Assembly: GCF_004327355.1 (NCBI RefSeq)
Contig: NZ_QJUM01000010.1
Coordinates: forward strand, 114,955 to 178,954
Source: Phytopseudomonas dryadis
GTDB lineage: Bacteria; Pseudomonadota; Gammaproteobacteria; Pseudomonadales; Pseudomonadaceae
Length of the DNA stretch: 64,000 bases
Direction: 5' to 3'
Numbering within the stretch: position 1 is the first letter of the stretch; each line of letters starts with the position of its first letter. Both the position numbers and the translations under genes were made by a program. The notes under the pieces were generated by a model. That model did not search any database, was not told where the DNA came from, and saw nothing but the letters and a program-made list of their open reading frames with translations. This document shows, piece after piece, positions 17,701 through 26,956 of the stretch.

Positions 17701-18549
17701 ATGAACGCCACCAGCAACCCCATCAAGGTCAACAGCGCCGTGCCGGGCACGCCGCAGTGGCTGCAGCGCCTGCAGGCGCACCTGCTGCACAACGTGCTGC
17801 CGCCGCTGCTGATCATCGTCGCCCTGACGCTGATCTGGCAGTTGCTGTGCAGCGGCGCCAACGCCTCGCTGCCGCCACCGAGCCAGGTGATCAGCGAGAC
17901 CTGGGAACTGATCGTCGACCCCTTCTACGACAACGGCGGCAATGACGTGGGCATGGCCTGGCAACTGCTGGCCAGCCTGGAGCGGGTCGCCTACGGCTAC
18001 GCCCTGGCGGTGGTGGTGGGCGTCGCCCTCGGCGTGCTGGTCGGCCAGTCGACCTGGGCCATGCGCGGCCTCGACCCGTTGTTCCAGATCCTGCGTACGG
18101 TGCCGCCGCTGGCCTGGCTGCCGCTGTCGCTGGCCGGCTTCAAGGACAGCCACCCCTCGGCGATCTTCGTGATCTTCATCACCGCGATCTGGCCGATCAT
18201 CATCAATACCTCGGTAGGCATCCGCAACATCCCCGAGGACTACCGCAACGTCGCCAGGGTGCTGCGCCTCAACGGCCTGGAATACTTCCACAAGATCATG
18301 CTGCCGGCGGCCGCGCCCTACATCTTCTCCGGGCTGCGCATCGGCGTGGGCCTGTCCTGGCTGGCGATCATCGCCGCCGAGATGCTGATCGGCGGCGTCG
18401 GTATCGGCTTCTTCATCTGGGACGCGTGGAACGCCTCGCGCATCAGCGACATCATCCTCGCCCTGATCTACGTCGGCGTGGTCGGCTTCCTGCTCGACCG
18501 GCTGGTGCTGTTCGTCGGCAATCGCATCACCCGTGGCACATCGGCCTGA
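17701..18549 (+). CDS. nrtB: nitrate ABC transporter permease
   Basis: A 282-residue inner-membrane permease of the NrtB/SsuC/TauC type with about six transmembrane segments. The EAA-loop region (EDYRNVARVLRLNGLEYFHKIMLPAAAPYIFSG) contacts the ATPase. GAGGAGCACAGCC precedes the ATG. The N-terminus (about 30 residues) is polar and cytoplasmic. It forms the importer with the proteins encoded on either side. Confidence 0.93.
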   Translation: MNATSNPIKVNSAVPGTPQWLQRLQAHLLHNVLPPLLIIVALTLIWQLLCSGANASLPPPSQVISETWELIVDPFYDNGGNDVGMAWQLLASLERVAYGYALAVVVGVALGVLVGQSTWAMRGLDPLFQILRTVPPLAWLPLSLAGFKDSHPSAIFVIFITAIWPIIINTSVGIRNIPEDYRNVARVLRLNGLEYFHKIMLPAAAPYIFSGLRIGVGLSWLAIIAAEMLIGGVGIGFFIWDAWNASRISDIILALIYVGVVGFLLDRLVLFVGNRITRGTSA

Positions 18550-18558
18550 GGAAAGGAC

Positions 18559-19404
18559 ATGAGCAAGCACTACCTGAGCATCGAGCATGTGGAAAAACAC
18601 TTCGAGCGTGACGGCGTGGCATCCCACGTCCTCAGTCAGATCAACCTCGACGTCGGGCGTGGCGAGTACATCTCCATCATCGGCCATTCCGGCTGCGGCA
18701 AGTCGACGGTCCTCAATATCGTCGCCGGCCTCACCGAGTCGAGCAGTGGCGCGGTGATCCTCGATGGCAAGGAAGTTTGCGGCCCTGGCCCGGATCGCAG
18801 CCTGGTGTTCCAGAACCACTCGCTGCTGCCCTGGCTGACGGTGCAGGAGAACGTCGCCCTGGCGGTGGACAAGGTGTTCAAGCACGGCAAGAGCAAGGCC
18901 GAGCGCCGCGACTGGACGCTGCATCACCTGGAGCTGGTGAGCATGGGCCACGCCCTGCACAAGCGCCCCAGCGAGATTTCCGGCGGCATGAAGCAGCGGG
19001 TGGGCATCGCCCGCGCGCTGGCCATGGAACCCAAGGTGCTGCTGCTCGACGAACCCTTCGGCGCCCTCGATGCCCTGACCCGCGCCCACCTGCAGGACGA
19101 GGTGATGCGTATCCAGAGCGAGCTGCACAACACCGTGCTGATGATCACCCACGATGTCGACGAAGCCGTGCTGCTCTCCGACCGCATCGTGATGATGACC
19201 AACGGCCCCGCGGCGACCATCGGCGAGATCCTGACCATCGACCTGCCGCGCCCGCGCGACCGCATCGCCCTGGCCGACGACCCGCGCTACAACCAGTACC
19301 GACATGCGGTACTGCGTTTCCTCCACGAAAAGCAGCGCAAGGTGGAAACCCTGGGCGCACGCCGGACGCCGACAAGGCCGGCACAACAGCGCGCTCGCGC
19401 CTAG
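18559..19404 (+). CDS. nrtC: nitrate ABC transporter ATP-binding protein
   Basis: A 281-residue ATPase with Walker A GHSGCGKST, Q-loop VFQNHSLLPW, signature ISGGMKQRVGIARAL, Walker B VLLLDEPFGALDA and an H-switch ITHDVDEA. It is of the single-domain NrtD/NasD kind and lacks the substrate-binding fusion of cyanobacterial NrtC. The basic tail RRTPTRPAQQRARA after residue 265 is unusual. The TAG stop codon lies within the CTAG end of an adjacent repeat element, so the tail may have been altered by insertion. Confidence 0.92.
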   Translation: MSKHYLSIEHVEKHFERDGVASHVLSQINLDVGRGEYISIIGHSGCGKSTVLNIVAGLTESSSGAVILDGKEVCGPGPDRSLVFQNHSLLPWLTVQENVALAVDKVFKHGKSKAERRDWTLHHLELVSMGHALHKRPSEISGGMKQRVGIARALAMEPKVLLLDEPFGALDALTRAHLQDEVMRIQSELHNTVLMITHDVDEAVLLSDRIVMMTNGPAATIGEILTIDLPRPRDRIALADDPRYNQYRHAVLRFLHEKQRKVETLGARRTPTRPAQQRARA

Positions 19405-19642
19405 GGTCAACCATGAAATGCCGGACTCCCGTGGATACCGTCTTGATCCCTGGCCAGCAAGAGCCCGTTCGGAATCAGGATTCGCCAGTAGGAGCGTCGC
19501 CCCCGGCGCGATGCGATGGCGGCCATGCTGCAAAAATCGCGGGATGGCCACCAATCGCCGCGAGGGCGCGGCTCCTACGCGAATGGGGCAATGCTGCGCG
19601 CAGATACCGCGCGACCGACATTTGATCTGTGTCGCGACACCA
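19401..19642. repeat. CTAG-ended MITE-like element, copy 1
   Basis: About 240 bases closely matching 22703-22948: shared CGGACTCCCGT-GATACCGT start, an internal GTAGGAGCG...GCTCCTACG palindrome, and the end CCGACATTTGATCTGTGTCG. The left end is shortened (CTAGGGTCAACCATGAAATG) and overlaps the nrtC stop codon. There is no coding capacity. Confidence 0.75.
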
Positions 19643-19693
19643 GTAACCAGGGCTAGGAAAGCAGCCGCCAGGCCCAGGGCTGGCGGCGGCGGA

Positions 19694-19921
19694 TCAGTCG
19701 CGGGCGATACCGGTCACGGTGATGCCGAAGCGTTCCTCGAGGCGCACCGCGGGGGTCTGCTCCTCATGGGGTTGTTCCTTGGGCTCGAGGGGCTCCAGGT
19801 TGTTTTCGGCCCACTCCAACAACCATTGCACGGCTTGCTCCAGGCTCGGCTTCTCGGCCGACTTCACCTCGAGCACTTCGGCTGCTTCGTCTCTGCTGTA
19901 GGCGATGTTCCATTTGGTCAT
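19694..19921 (-). CDS. small acidic protein of unknown function
   Basis: A 75-residue protein MTKWNIAYSRDEAAEVLEVK..., preceded by GGTGGAGAAGTGATC, which sets the start at 19921. It is strongly acidic (many Glu) with a Trp pair (QWLLEWAENNLEPLEPKEQ) and no membrane segment. I do not recognise it. It stands alone between two repeat-containing intergenic regions, and good codon usage plus a ribosome site argue that it is real. Confidence 0.6.
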   Translation of the reverse strand: MTKWNIAYSRDEAAEVLEVKSAEKPSLEQAVQWLLEWAENNLEPLEPKEQPHEEQTPAVRLEERFGITVTGIARD

Positions 19922-20072
19922 GATCACTTCTCCACCCGGGGTTGGCGGCTGACGCGCGAAGGCGTCGGCCCTGTGAACATGTAGACCCATCGCCGTCGAA
20001 CAGTTCGGCTGATAATCGTGCTGAACTTTGTAGCGGCAGGTGACTCAGATTTTGTGCATCGATTGATTCTCC

Positions 20073-20101
20073 TGGGCGCCCGGATAGGCGCCTATTTTTT
20101 T
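20073..20101 (+). terminator. hairpin with U-tract preceding composite repeat
   Basis: GGCGCC-CGGATA-GGCGCC followed by TA and seven T. It lies between the small acidic protein gene (minus strand) and dcd (minus strand), so no plus-strand gene obviously needs it. It is directly followed by repeat copy 3. Confidence 0.6.
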
Positions 20102-20174
20102 GTGCCCGCCATCCCTGGCGGCCACCCTGCGGGCCGCCTCCCGCGACGCCAAGAATCGCTCCCGACGATTTTTC
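20102..20174 (+). repeat. terminator-linked composite repeat, copy 3
   Basis: Reads GCCATCCCTGGCGGCCACCC then a GGGCCG hairpin arm, a diverged AGCGAC region (CCCGCGACGCC) and ends in AATCGCTCCCGACGATTTTT, a compensated version of the copy 1 hairpin. Paired changes in the final stem suggest selection for structure. The remaining bases of 19922-20305 hold nothing recognisable. Confidence 0.7.
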
Positions 20175-20305
20175 GTGACCCGCGCCCCCCTGAACGATCG
20201 CCTGGCGGACCGCCGCAAGCGACGCAACCAGCTAGAAACGAAACGGTGCAGTACCCCGCTTTAGCTTCTAGCTTGCAGCTTATGGCTTACCGCTTCGACC
20301 GGGCT

Positions 20306-20872
<567 letters not shown>

Positions 20873-21196
20873 GGCGGTCGTCCTGAAATGGGCTTAATGG
20901 TGAAAAAGTGAGCGCATCTTACCGGGGCCGGCCACGTGGTTCAAAGCCTCTCGACAGGCCGCGCAAGTGGAAGCCCGTCACGACTGAATCAACGAAATAA
21001 CAGAAAGGCGCACAGACCATTCGCGCTTAGCGTGAAAAGCGCGTATGGTGACCCCACTGTGCTGCATGTGTCACCGCGAATCGCTACTTGATGCCTAGAT
21101 TTCGATCCAAACATCGTCCGACTCCTAGTACTCGTTGCACTCAGTCCCGGCCTGGTTCTATCCAGGGCTGCTATTACTTTTGTTAGGAGATATCAC
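20873..21196 (+). promoter_or_regulatory. long intergenic/5' untranslated region before cold-shock gene
   Basis: A 324-base stretch with no gene, between divergent dcd and the cold-shock gene. Its last 150 bases are less GC-rich than the surroundings and end in TTAGGAGATATCAC before the ATG. Cold-shock genes commonly have long structured 5' UTRs that govern translation; that is inference here. An exact promoter cannot be placed with confidence. Confidence 0.4.
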
Positions 21197-21406
21197 ATGT
21201 CCAATCGTCAGACTGGCACCGTCAAATGGTTCAACGATGAGAAAGGCTACGGCTTCATCACCCCGCAGTCCGGTGACGACCTGTTCGTACACTTCAAAGC
21301 TATCCAGAGCGATGGCTTCAAGAGCCTGAAAGAAGGCCAGCAAGTTTCCTTCGTGGCCACCCGTGGTCAGAAAGGCATGCAAGCTGAGGAAGTTCAGGTT
21401 ATCTAA
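21197..21406 (+). CDS. CspA-family cold-shock protein
   Basis: A 69-residue OB-fold nucleic-acid chaperone. RNP1 (KGYGFITP) and RNP2 (LFVHF) RNA-binding motifs are intact. TTAGGAG precedes the start by seven bases. Length and sequence match the CapB/CspD-like constitutive cold-acclimation proteins of Pseudomonas. The gene is monocistronic with a strong terminator 14 bases after the stop. Confidence 0.95.
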   Translation: MSNRQTGTVKWFNDEKGYGFITPQSGDDLFVHFKAIQSDGFKSLKEGQQVSFVATRGQKGMQAEEVQVI

Positions 21407-21420
21407 CCTGCGCTGACTGA

Positions 21421-21451
21421 AAAAAGCCCCGCTCGATGCGGGGCTTTTTTA
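21421..21451 (+). terminator. intrinsic terminator, csp / mrp (bidirectional)
   Basis: AAAAAAGCCCCGC-TCGAT-GCGGGGCTTTTTT: a near-perfect hairpin with A- and T-tracts on both sides. It can end csp transcription on the plus strand and mrp transcription on the minus strand. Confidence 0.93.
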
Positions 21452-21498
21452 TGCCTGCGATTCGTGCCGCCCCGCTCGCGGGACGGCCGCATCCGGGC

Positions 21499-22593
21499 TC
21501 AGTCGTCGGCGATGACGATGCTCGGCATGGCCTGGGCCGAGGCCGCGCTGGAGACGATACGGGCACCGACCATGCGCGCCGTCTGCTGGTAGAGCATGGC
21601 GATCTGGCTGTCCGGATCGGCGATGGTGGTCGGCTTGCCGCCGTCGGCCTGCATGCGGATGGCCATCGACAGCGGCATCGAGGCCAGCAGATCGACACCG
21701 AACTGCGCCGCCAGCTTCTCGCCGCCGCCCTCGCCGAACAGGTGCTCGACATGGCCGCAGTTGGAGCAGATGTGCACCGCCATGTTTTCCACCACACCCA
21801 GCACCGGGATGTTCACCTTGCGGAACATTTCCACGCCTTTTCTGGCATCCAGCAGCGCCAGATCCTGTGGCGTGGTGACGATCACCGCCCCCGCCACCGG
21901 CACCTTCTGCGCCAGGGTCAGGTGGATGTCGCCGGTGCCCGGCGGCATGTCGATCACCAGGTAGTCCAGATCGTCCCAGGCGGTCTGGGTGACCAACTGG
22001 ATCAACGCCCCGGAGACCATGGGCCCGCGCCACACCACCGGCGTGTTGTCGTCGGTGAGAAAGGCCATGGACATCACCTGCACGCCATGGGCCTCGAGCG
22101 GCACGAACCACTTCTGCTCGCGCACCTGCGGCCGCGTGCCCTCGGCGATACCGAACATGATGCCCTGGCTGGGGCCATAGATATCGGCATCGAGAATGCC
22201 CACCCGCGCCCCTTCGCGCGCCAGCGCCAGGGCCAGATTGGCGGCGGTGGTGGATTTGCCCACGCCGCCCTTGCCGGACGCCACGGCGATGACGTTCTTG
22301 ACGTTGGCCAGGGCCGGTACCTGAGCCTGGGCCTTGTGCGCGGCGATCACGCAAGCGACCTCGACGCTGGCCCGCTGCACGCCCTCGAGGTTCTCGATGG
22401 CCATCTGCAGCATCTGCGCCCAACCGTCCTTGAACAGCCCGGCGGCGTAACCCAGCTCCAGCCGTACGGACACCTGCCCGCCCTGGATGTCGATGGCGCG
22501 CACGCATCCGGCGCTGAGCGGATCCTGCTCGAGATGAGGATCGGTGTACTGGCGCAGTACGGCTTCGACCGCGCCACGGGTAACTGCGCTCAT
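21499..22593 (-). CDS. mrp: Mrp/ApbC iron-sulfur cluster carrier ATPase
   Basis: A 364-residue P-loop ATPase that carries and delivers Fe-S clusters. An N-terminal MIP18-like domain (residues 1-85) precedes the deviant Walker A ASGKGGVGKST (about 106-115), and GILDADIYGPSQ is the Mrp signature. The CSNCGHVE cysteine pair near the C-terminus binds the shared cluster at the dimer interface. The gene is upstream of dcd on the same strand and opposite to metG, the arrangement known in pseudomonads. Confidence 0.95.
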   Translation of the reverse strand: MSAVTRGAVEAVLRQYTDPHLEQDPLSAGCVRAIDIQGGQVSVRLELGYAAGLFKDGWAQMLQMAIENLEGVQRASVEVACVIAAHKAQAQVPALANVKNVIAVASGKGGVGKSTTAANLALALAREGARVGILDADIYGPSQGIMFGIAEGTRPQVREQKWFVPLEAHGVQVMSMAFLTDDNTPVVWRGPMVSGALIQLVTQTAWDDLDYLVIDMPPGTGDIHLTLAQKVPVAGAVIVTTPQDLALLDARKGVEMFRKVNIPVLGVVENMAVHICSNCGHVEHLFGEGGGEKLAAQFGVDLLASMPLSMAIRMQADGGKPTTIADPDSQIAMLYQQTARMVGARIVSSAASAQAMPSIVIADD

Positions 22594-22702
22594 GCTTGAC
22601 TCCGAAGATTGCAGAAAAGGTCGACTATCCTACCCGAGCGCGGCATGACGTGCAGTGCACGACCACTGCCAGGATCGACATGGCCGCGCGCCTGCCGCCG
22701 CA

Positions 22703-22948
22703 CTAGTGTCGTGTCAATCATAAAATGTCGGACTCCCGTAGATACCGTCTTGATCCCTGGCCTGGAAGAGCCCGTTCGGAATCAGGGATCGCCAGTAGGA
22801 GCGTCGACCCCGGCGCGATGCGATGGCGGCCATGCTGCAAAATCGCGCTATGGCCACGATTCGCCGCGAGGTCGCGGCTCCTACGCAAAGCTGCTGAATC
22901 CCGTGTAGATACCATGCGACCGACATTTGATCTGTGTCGCGACACTAG
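22703..22948. repeat. CTAG-ended MITE-like element, copy 2
   Basis: A 246-base element bounded by CTAGTGTCG on the left and CGACACTAG on the right. The terminal inverted repeats extend about 27 bases with mismatches (left ...AAAATGTCGG, right CCGACATTT...). The interior has the palindrome GTAGGAGCGTCGACC ... GGTCGCGGCTCCTAC. It has no coding capacity. It sits between mrp and the OmpA lipoprotein gene; 22594-22702 otherwise shows nothing. Confidence 0.82.
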
Positions 22949-22954
22949 CGGGGA

Positions 22955-22988
22955 AAATCGGGCCGGCAGCATCTCGAGACCGGCCCTT
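22955..22988 (-). terminator. terminator of the OmpA-family gene
   Basis: On the minus strand GGGCCGG (22986-22980) pairs with CCGGCCC (22966-22960) around a 13-base loop and is followed by GATTTTCCCC. It lies 13 bases after the stop of the OmpA-family gene. Confidence 0.7.
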
Positions 22989-23000
22989 GCAGGCCTGGCT

Positions 23001-23711
23001 CTATTGCACCGGATAGCCGGGCTGCACGGCCTGCTCGGGCAACGGCTTGAGGTTCACCTCGACCCGGCGGTTCTGCGCGCGGCCCTCGGCCGAGGCATTG
23101 TCGGCGATCGGCTGGTCGGGGCCGGCACCACGGCTGGACAAGCGGCTAGGGTCGATGCCCTGGGCGGTCAGGTAACTGGTGACGCTCTGCGCGCGCCGTT
23201 GCGACAGCGCCATGTTGTGCTGGCGCGAGCCGGTGCTGTCGGTGTAACCGACGATCTCGATGCTGTTCTGCTGGAACTGCTTGAACGAGGTCGCCAGGTT
23301 GTTCAGCGGCGCATAGAAGCTCGGGGCGATTTCCGCCGAGTCGGTGGCGAAGGTGATATTGCCGGGCATGATCAGCTTGATGTCGTCGCCCTGGCGCTGC
23401 ACTTCCACGCCGGTGCCCTCCATGCTGCGGCGCAATTCCGCCTCCTGGCGGTCGGCGTAGTAGCCGTAACCGGCCCCCGCCGCACCGGCGAGCACCGCAC
23501 CGATGGCGGCGCCCTTGCCGCGGTCGTCGTGATTGATCGCGGCCCCGACCGCGGCGCCGGCCAGCGCGGCGAGCCCGCCATAGGTCGCCGTGCGCGGCGC
23601 GCCACCGCCGCCGGCAGTGCCGGCACTGGTGTCGTAGGGATTGCTCGAGGCACAGCCGGCCAGCAGGACAACGGCGGCGGAAAAAGCGAGCGGGCGGAAA
23701 ACTGGCGACAT
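23001..23711 (-). CDS. OmpA-family lipoprotein (YiaD-like)
   Basis: A 236-residue lipoprotein. The start at 23711 follows AAGGAGAG and gives the signal MSPVFRPLAFSAAVVLLAGC (lipobox LAGC). A glycine-zipper segment (GGLAALAGAAVGAAINHDDRGKG, and GAVLAGAAGAGYGYY) is followed by the OmpA peptidoglycan-binding domain (VGYTDSTGSRQHNMALSQRRA, SRGAGPDQPIADN, NRRVEV). It should be anchored in the outer membrane and bind peptidoglycan. It is divergent from metG with about 150 bases between starts. Confidence 0.9.
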   Translation of the reverse strand: MSPVFRPLAFSAAVVLLAGCASSNPYDTSAGTAGGGGAPRTATYGGLAALAGAAVGAAINHDDRGKGAAIGAVLAGAAGAGYGYYADRQEAELRRSMEGTGVEVQRQGDDIKLIMPGNITFATDSAEIAPSFYAPLNNLATSFKQFQQNSIEIVGYTDSTGSRQHNMALSQRRAQSVTSYLTAQGIDPSRLSSRGAGPDQPIADNASAEGRAQNRRVEVNLKPLPEQAVQPGYPVQ

Positions 23712-23864
23712 GGGTCTCTCCTTGCTGGATGCGTAAGGTTCTCGTTGGAACCCGTGGCGCCCGGTAAATTCAAGCCGATCGTGTCGTGATCCGCATGGCT
23801 GGCCGGAAACCGTCGGCATCCTTTATAGTGACCGACTTCTCTCTGCCCGAATGACTGTCTGACA

Positions 23865-25907
23865 ATGTCCGAAGCCCGCCAGATCCTCGTTACCAGCGCC
23901 CTGCCCTACGCCAACGGTTCGATCCACCTCGGCCACATGCTCGAGTACATCCAGACCGACATGTGGGTACGCTTCCAGAAGCTGCGCGGCAACCAGGCCA
24001 TCTACGTCTGCGCCGACGACGCCCACGGCTCGGCGATCATGCTGCGCGCGGAAAAGGAAGGCATCACGCCCGAACAGCTGATCGACAACGTCAAGGCCGA
24101 GCACAGCGCCGACTTCGCCGACTTCCTGGTGGACTTCGACAACTTCCATTCGACCCACTCGCCGGAAAACCGCGAACTGTCGGAAGGCATCTACCTCAAG
24201 CTGCGCGACGCCGGGCATATCGCCACGCGTTCGGTGACCCAGTATTTCGACCCGGAAAAGGGCATGTTCCTGGCCGACCGTTTCATCAAGGGCACCTGTC
24301 CGAAATGCGCGACGCCCGACCAGTACGGCGACAACTGCGAAAAATGCGGCGCCACCTACGCGCCCACCGAGCTGAAAGACCCGCGCTCGGCGATCTCCGG
24401 CGCCGTGCCGGTGCTCAAGGACTCCAAGCACTTCTTCTTCAAGCTGCCCGCGTTCGAGGCCATGCTCAAGGAGTGGACGCGCAGCGGCACGCTGCAGGAG
24501 TCCGTGGCCAACAAGCTCGCCGAATGGCTCGACGCCGGCCTGCACGAGTGGGACATCAGCCGTGACGCGCCGTATTTCGGTTTCGAGATTCCGGACGAGC
24601 CGGGCAAGTATTTCTATGTCTGGCTGGACGCGCCGATCGGCTACATGGCCAGCTTCAAGAACCTCTGCGAGCGCACCCCGGAACTGGATTTCGATGCGTT
24701 CTGGAAGGAAGACTCCAGCGCCGAGGTCTACCACTTCATCGGCAAGGACATCATCAACTTCCACGCCCTGTTCTGGCCCGCCATGCTCGAAGGCGCCGGC
24801 TACCGCAAGCCGACCGGCATCAACGTGCACGGCTACCTGACGGTGAACGGCCAGAAGATGTCCAAGTCCCGCGGCACCTTCATCAAGGCGCGCACCTACC
24901 TGGATCATCTGAATCCCGAGTACCTGCGCTACTACTACGCCGCCAAGCTCGGCCGCGGCGTCGACGATCTCGACCTCAACCTCGAAGACTTCGTGCAGAA
25001 GGTCAACTCCGACCTGGTCGGCAAGGTGGTCAACATCGCCAGCCGCTGCGCCGGCTTCATCCACAAGGGCAACGCCGGCGTGCTGGTCGGCGGCAATGCC
25101 GCGCCCGAACTCACCGAGGCCTTCCTCGAGGCGGCGCCGAGCATCGCCGAGGCCTACGAAGTGCGCGACTTCGCCCGCGCCATGCGCGAAATCATGGCCT
25201 TGGCCGACCGCGCCAACGCCTGGATCGCCGACAAGGCGCCCTGGTCGCTGGCCAAGCAGGACGGCAAGCAGGATGAAGTGCAGGCGGTCTGCGCCCTGGG
25301 CATCAACCTGTTCCGCCAGCTGGTGATCTTCCTCAAGCCGGTGCTGCCGAACCTGGCCAGCGCCGCCGAGGCCTTCCTCAACGTCGCACCGCTGCGCTGG
25401 GATGACCACCGCACGCTGCTGGCCGAGCATCGACTCAATGCCTTCAGCCCCCTGCTGACGCGCATCGAGCCGGCGAAGATCGAGGCCATGGTCGCCGCCT
25501 CCAAGGAAGACCTGGCCGCCAGCGAAACCCCGGCCCCGGCCAGCGGCAACGGCGAGCTGCGGAAGGACCCTCTGGCCGCCGAAATCGCCTTCGACGCCTT
25601 TGCCGCGGTCGACCTGCGCATCGCCCTGATCGAGAAATGCGAATTCGTCGAGGGCGCCGACAAGCTGCTGCGCCTGACCCTGGACATCGGCGACGAGAAG
25701 CGCAACGTGTTCTCCGGGATCAAGAGCGCCTACCCGGACCCGGGCAAGCTCGAAGGCCGCCTGACCCTGTACGTGGCCAACCTGGCGGCGCGCAAGATGA
25801 AGTTCGGCGTGTCCGAGGGCATGGTGCTGGCCGCCGGCCCCGGTGGCGAGGAGATCTACCTGCTCAGCCCCGACAGCGGCGCCAAACCCGGTCAACGCGT
25901 CAAGTAA
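23865..25907 (+). CDS. metG: methionyl-tRNA synthetase
   Basis: A 680-residue class I synthetase. The HIGH-type motif is HLGH (residues 21-24), and KMSKS lies near residue 331. The zinc knuckle [17 protein letters not shown] lies around 145-161. The C-terminal 110 residues are an EMAP/Trbp111-type tRNA-binding domain ([34 protein letters not shown]) joined by an Ala/Pro-rich linker. Length is as in other Pseudomonas MetG. The lipoprotein gene that follows starts 25 bases after the stop. Confidence 0.98.
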   Translation: MSEARQILVTSALPYANGSIHLGHMLEYIQTDMWVRFQKLRGNQAIYVCADDAHGSAIMLRAEKEGITPEQLIDNVKAEHSADFADFLVDFDNFHSTHSPENRELSEGIYLKLRDAGHIATRSVTQYFDPEKGMFLADRFIKGTCPKCATPDQYGDNCEKCGATYAPTELKDPRSAISGAVPVLKDSKHFFFKLPAFEAMLKEWTRSGTLQESVANKLAEWLDAGLHEWDISRDAPYFGFEIPDEPGKYFYVWLDAPIGYMASFKNLCERTPELDFDAFWKEDSSAEVYHFIGKDIINFHALFWPAMLEGAGYRKPTGINVHGYLTVNGQKMSKSRGTFIKARTYLDHLNPEYLRYYYAAKLGRGVDDLDLNLEDFVQKVNSDLVGKVVNIASRCAGFIHKGNAGVLVGGNAAPELTEAFLEAAPSIAEAYEVRDFARAMREIMALADRANAWIADKAPWSLAKQDGKQDEVQAVCALGINLFRQLVIFLKPVLPNLASAAEAFLNVAPLRWDDHRTLLAEHRLNAFSPLLTRIEPAKIEAMVAASKEDLAASETPAPASGNGELRKDPLAAEIAFDAFAAVDLRIALIEKCEFVEGADKLLRLTLDIGDEKRNVFSGIKSAYPDPGKLEGRLTLYVANLAARKMKFGVSEGMVLAAGPGGEEIYLLSPDSGAKPGQRVK

Positions 25908-25931
25908 GGCGCCCTGCGCAAGGATGCTGCA

Positions 25932-26723
25932 ATGAAACACTGGCTGCTTGTCTGCACCCTGTCGCTGTCACTGCTGGCCGGCTGTTCCCCGGACGGCCAG
26001 AACGCCCCCGGCGGGGCGGCAGTGCGCGGCGAAAGCGCCCAGGCCGGCGCCTTTCTCGCCTACGAACACCAGGTGGGCATCCGTCTCGCTGCCGAACAGG
26101 TGGAGGCCCGCCTGGCAGCCGTTCGCGATGCCTGCACGGATGAGCGCTTCGGCCCATGCGACCTGCTCGCCATCGAACAGCACCAGGGCCACTACCAGGC
26201 CGCCAGCATCAGCGTGCGCATCGCGCCGGCCGGGGTCGAGCCCCTGGTCGCCTTCGCCGGTGAAGGCGGCAGCCTGCAGAGCCGGCAGACGCGGGCCGAG
26301 GATCTGGCCCAGGCGGTCAGCGACAACCAGCAGTTGCGCCAGCGCCTGGAACGCCAGCAGCAGACCCTGCTGCAGTACCAGAGCCGCCGCGACCTGAGCG
26401 TCAGCGACATGCTCGCCCTGGCCCGCGAGCTGGCGGAGGTCGAGGTGCAGCTGGCGGCCAGCGCCCAGGAGGCGGCCCAGCAGCAACGCCGTATCGCCAC
26501 CAACCTGCTGACCCTGAACTTCACCAGCGACAGGGCGCCGATCGGCCGCCTGGCGCGGATCGGCGATGCCGCCAGCGGCATGCTCGACAACGCCACCGAA
26601 GGCGCCACCCAGGCGCTGGAACTGCTCGGCTACGGCATTCCCTTCGTCATCATCCTCTTCCCGCTGGCGCTGCTGGTGCGCTGGCTGTGGCGCAAGAGCG
26701 TGCGCGGGCGGCGCAAGGCCTGA
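25932..26723 (+). CDS. DUF4349-type lipoprotein with C-terminal membrane helix
   Basis: A 263-residue protein with signal [18 protein letters not shown] (lipobox LLAGC), a long helical/coiled-coil periplasmic region (residues 95-190, [23 protein letters not shown] and [22 protein letters not shown]) and a C-terminal transmembrane helix ([18 protein letters not shown]) ending in a basic tail. This is the architecture of DUF4349 proteins. An acylated N-terminus and a membrane-spanning C-terminus would anchor it at both ends. Function unknown; it is likely co-transcribed with metG. Confidence 0.75.
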   Translation: MKHWLLVCTLSLSLLAGCSPDGQNAPGGAAVRGESAQAGAFLAYEHQVGIRLAAEQVEARLAAVRDACTDERFGPCDLLAIEQHQGHYQAASISVRIAPAGVEPLVAFAGEGGSLQSRQTRAEDLAQAVSDNQQLRQRLERQQQTLLQYQSRRDLSVSDMLALARELAEVEVQLAASAQEAAQQQRRIATNLLTLNFTSDRAPIGRLARIGDAASGMLDNATEGATQALELLGYGIPFVIILFPLALLVRWLWRKSVRGRRKA

Positions 26724-26956
26724 GTCGATCGGCGGCGCCCGCGACAACGGGCGGCTGTACCGGGCGTGACGCATGCCGGATAATACCTGGCTACCGTTTC
26801 GCCACGCAGAACCGCCACGCCGATGCCCGACTCGCTTCTCGCCCAGCCCCGTGCCACGCCGGCCCGTCACCTGCCGCTCCGTCCTGTCGGCGGGGCCGGG
26901 TGTGGGCGCGCGGCGCAGCCGCGAAGCCGGCTGGCCCTGGCGGGGATGGCCGGCGC

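Noticed and set aside
20873..21196. Riboswitch upstream of the cold-shock gene
   Set aside because: No known ligand-riboswitch consensus is recognisable; a thermosensitive UTR is possible but cannot be shown by eye.
22609..22926. Short frames within the CTAG-ended element (about 70-100 codons)
   Set aside because: Similar frames recur in every GTAGGAGC palindrome and change with indels between copies; no codon conservation.
23823..25940. 705-codon minus-strand frame opposite metG
   Set aside because: Antisense shadow of a certain gene, with no ribosome site and low-complexity composition.
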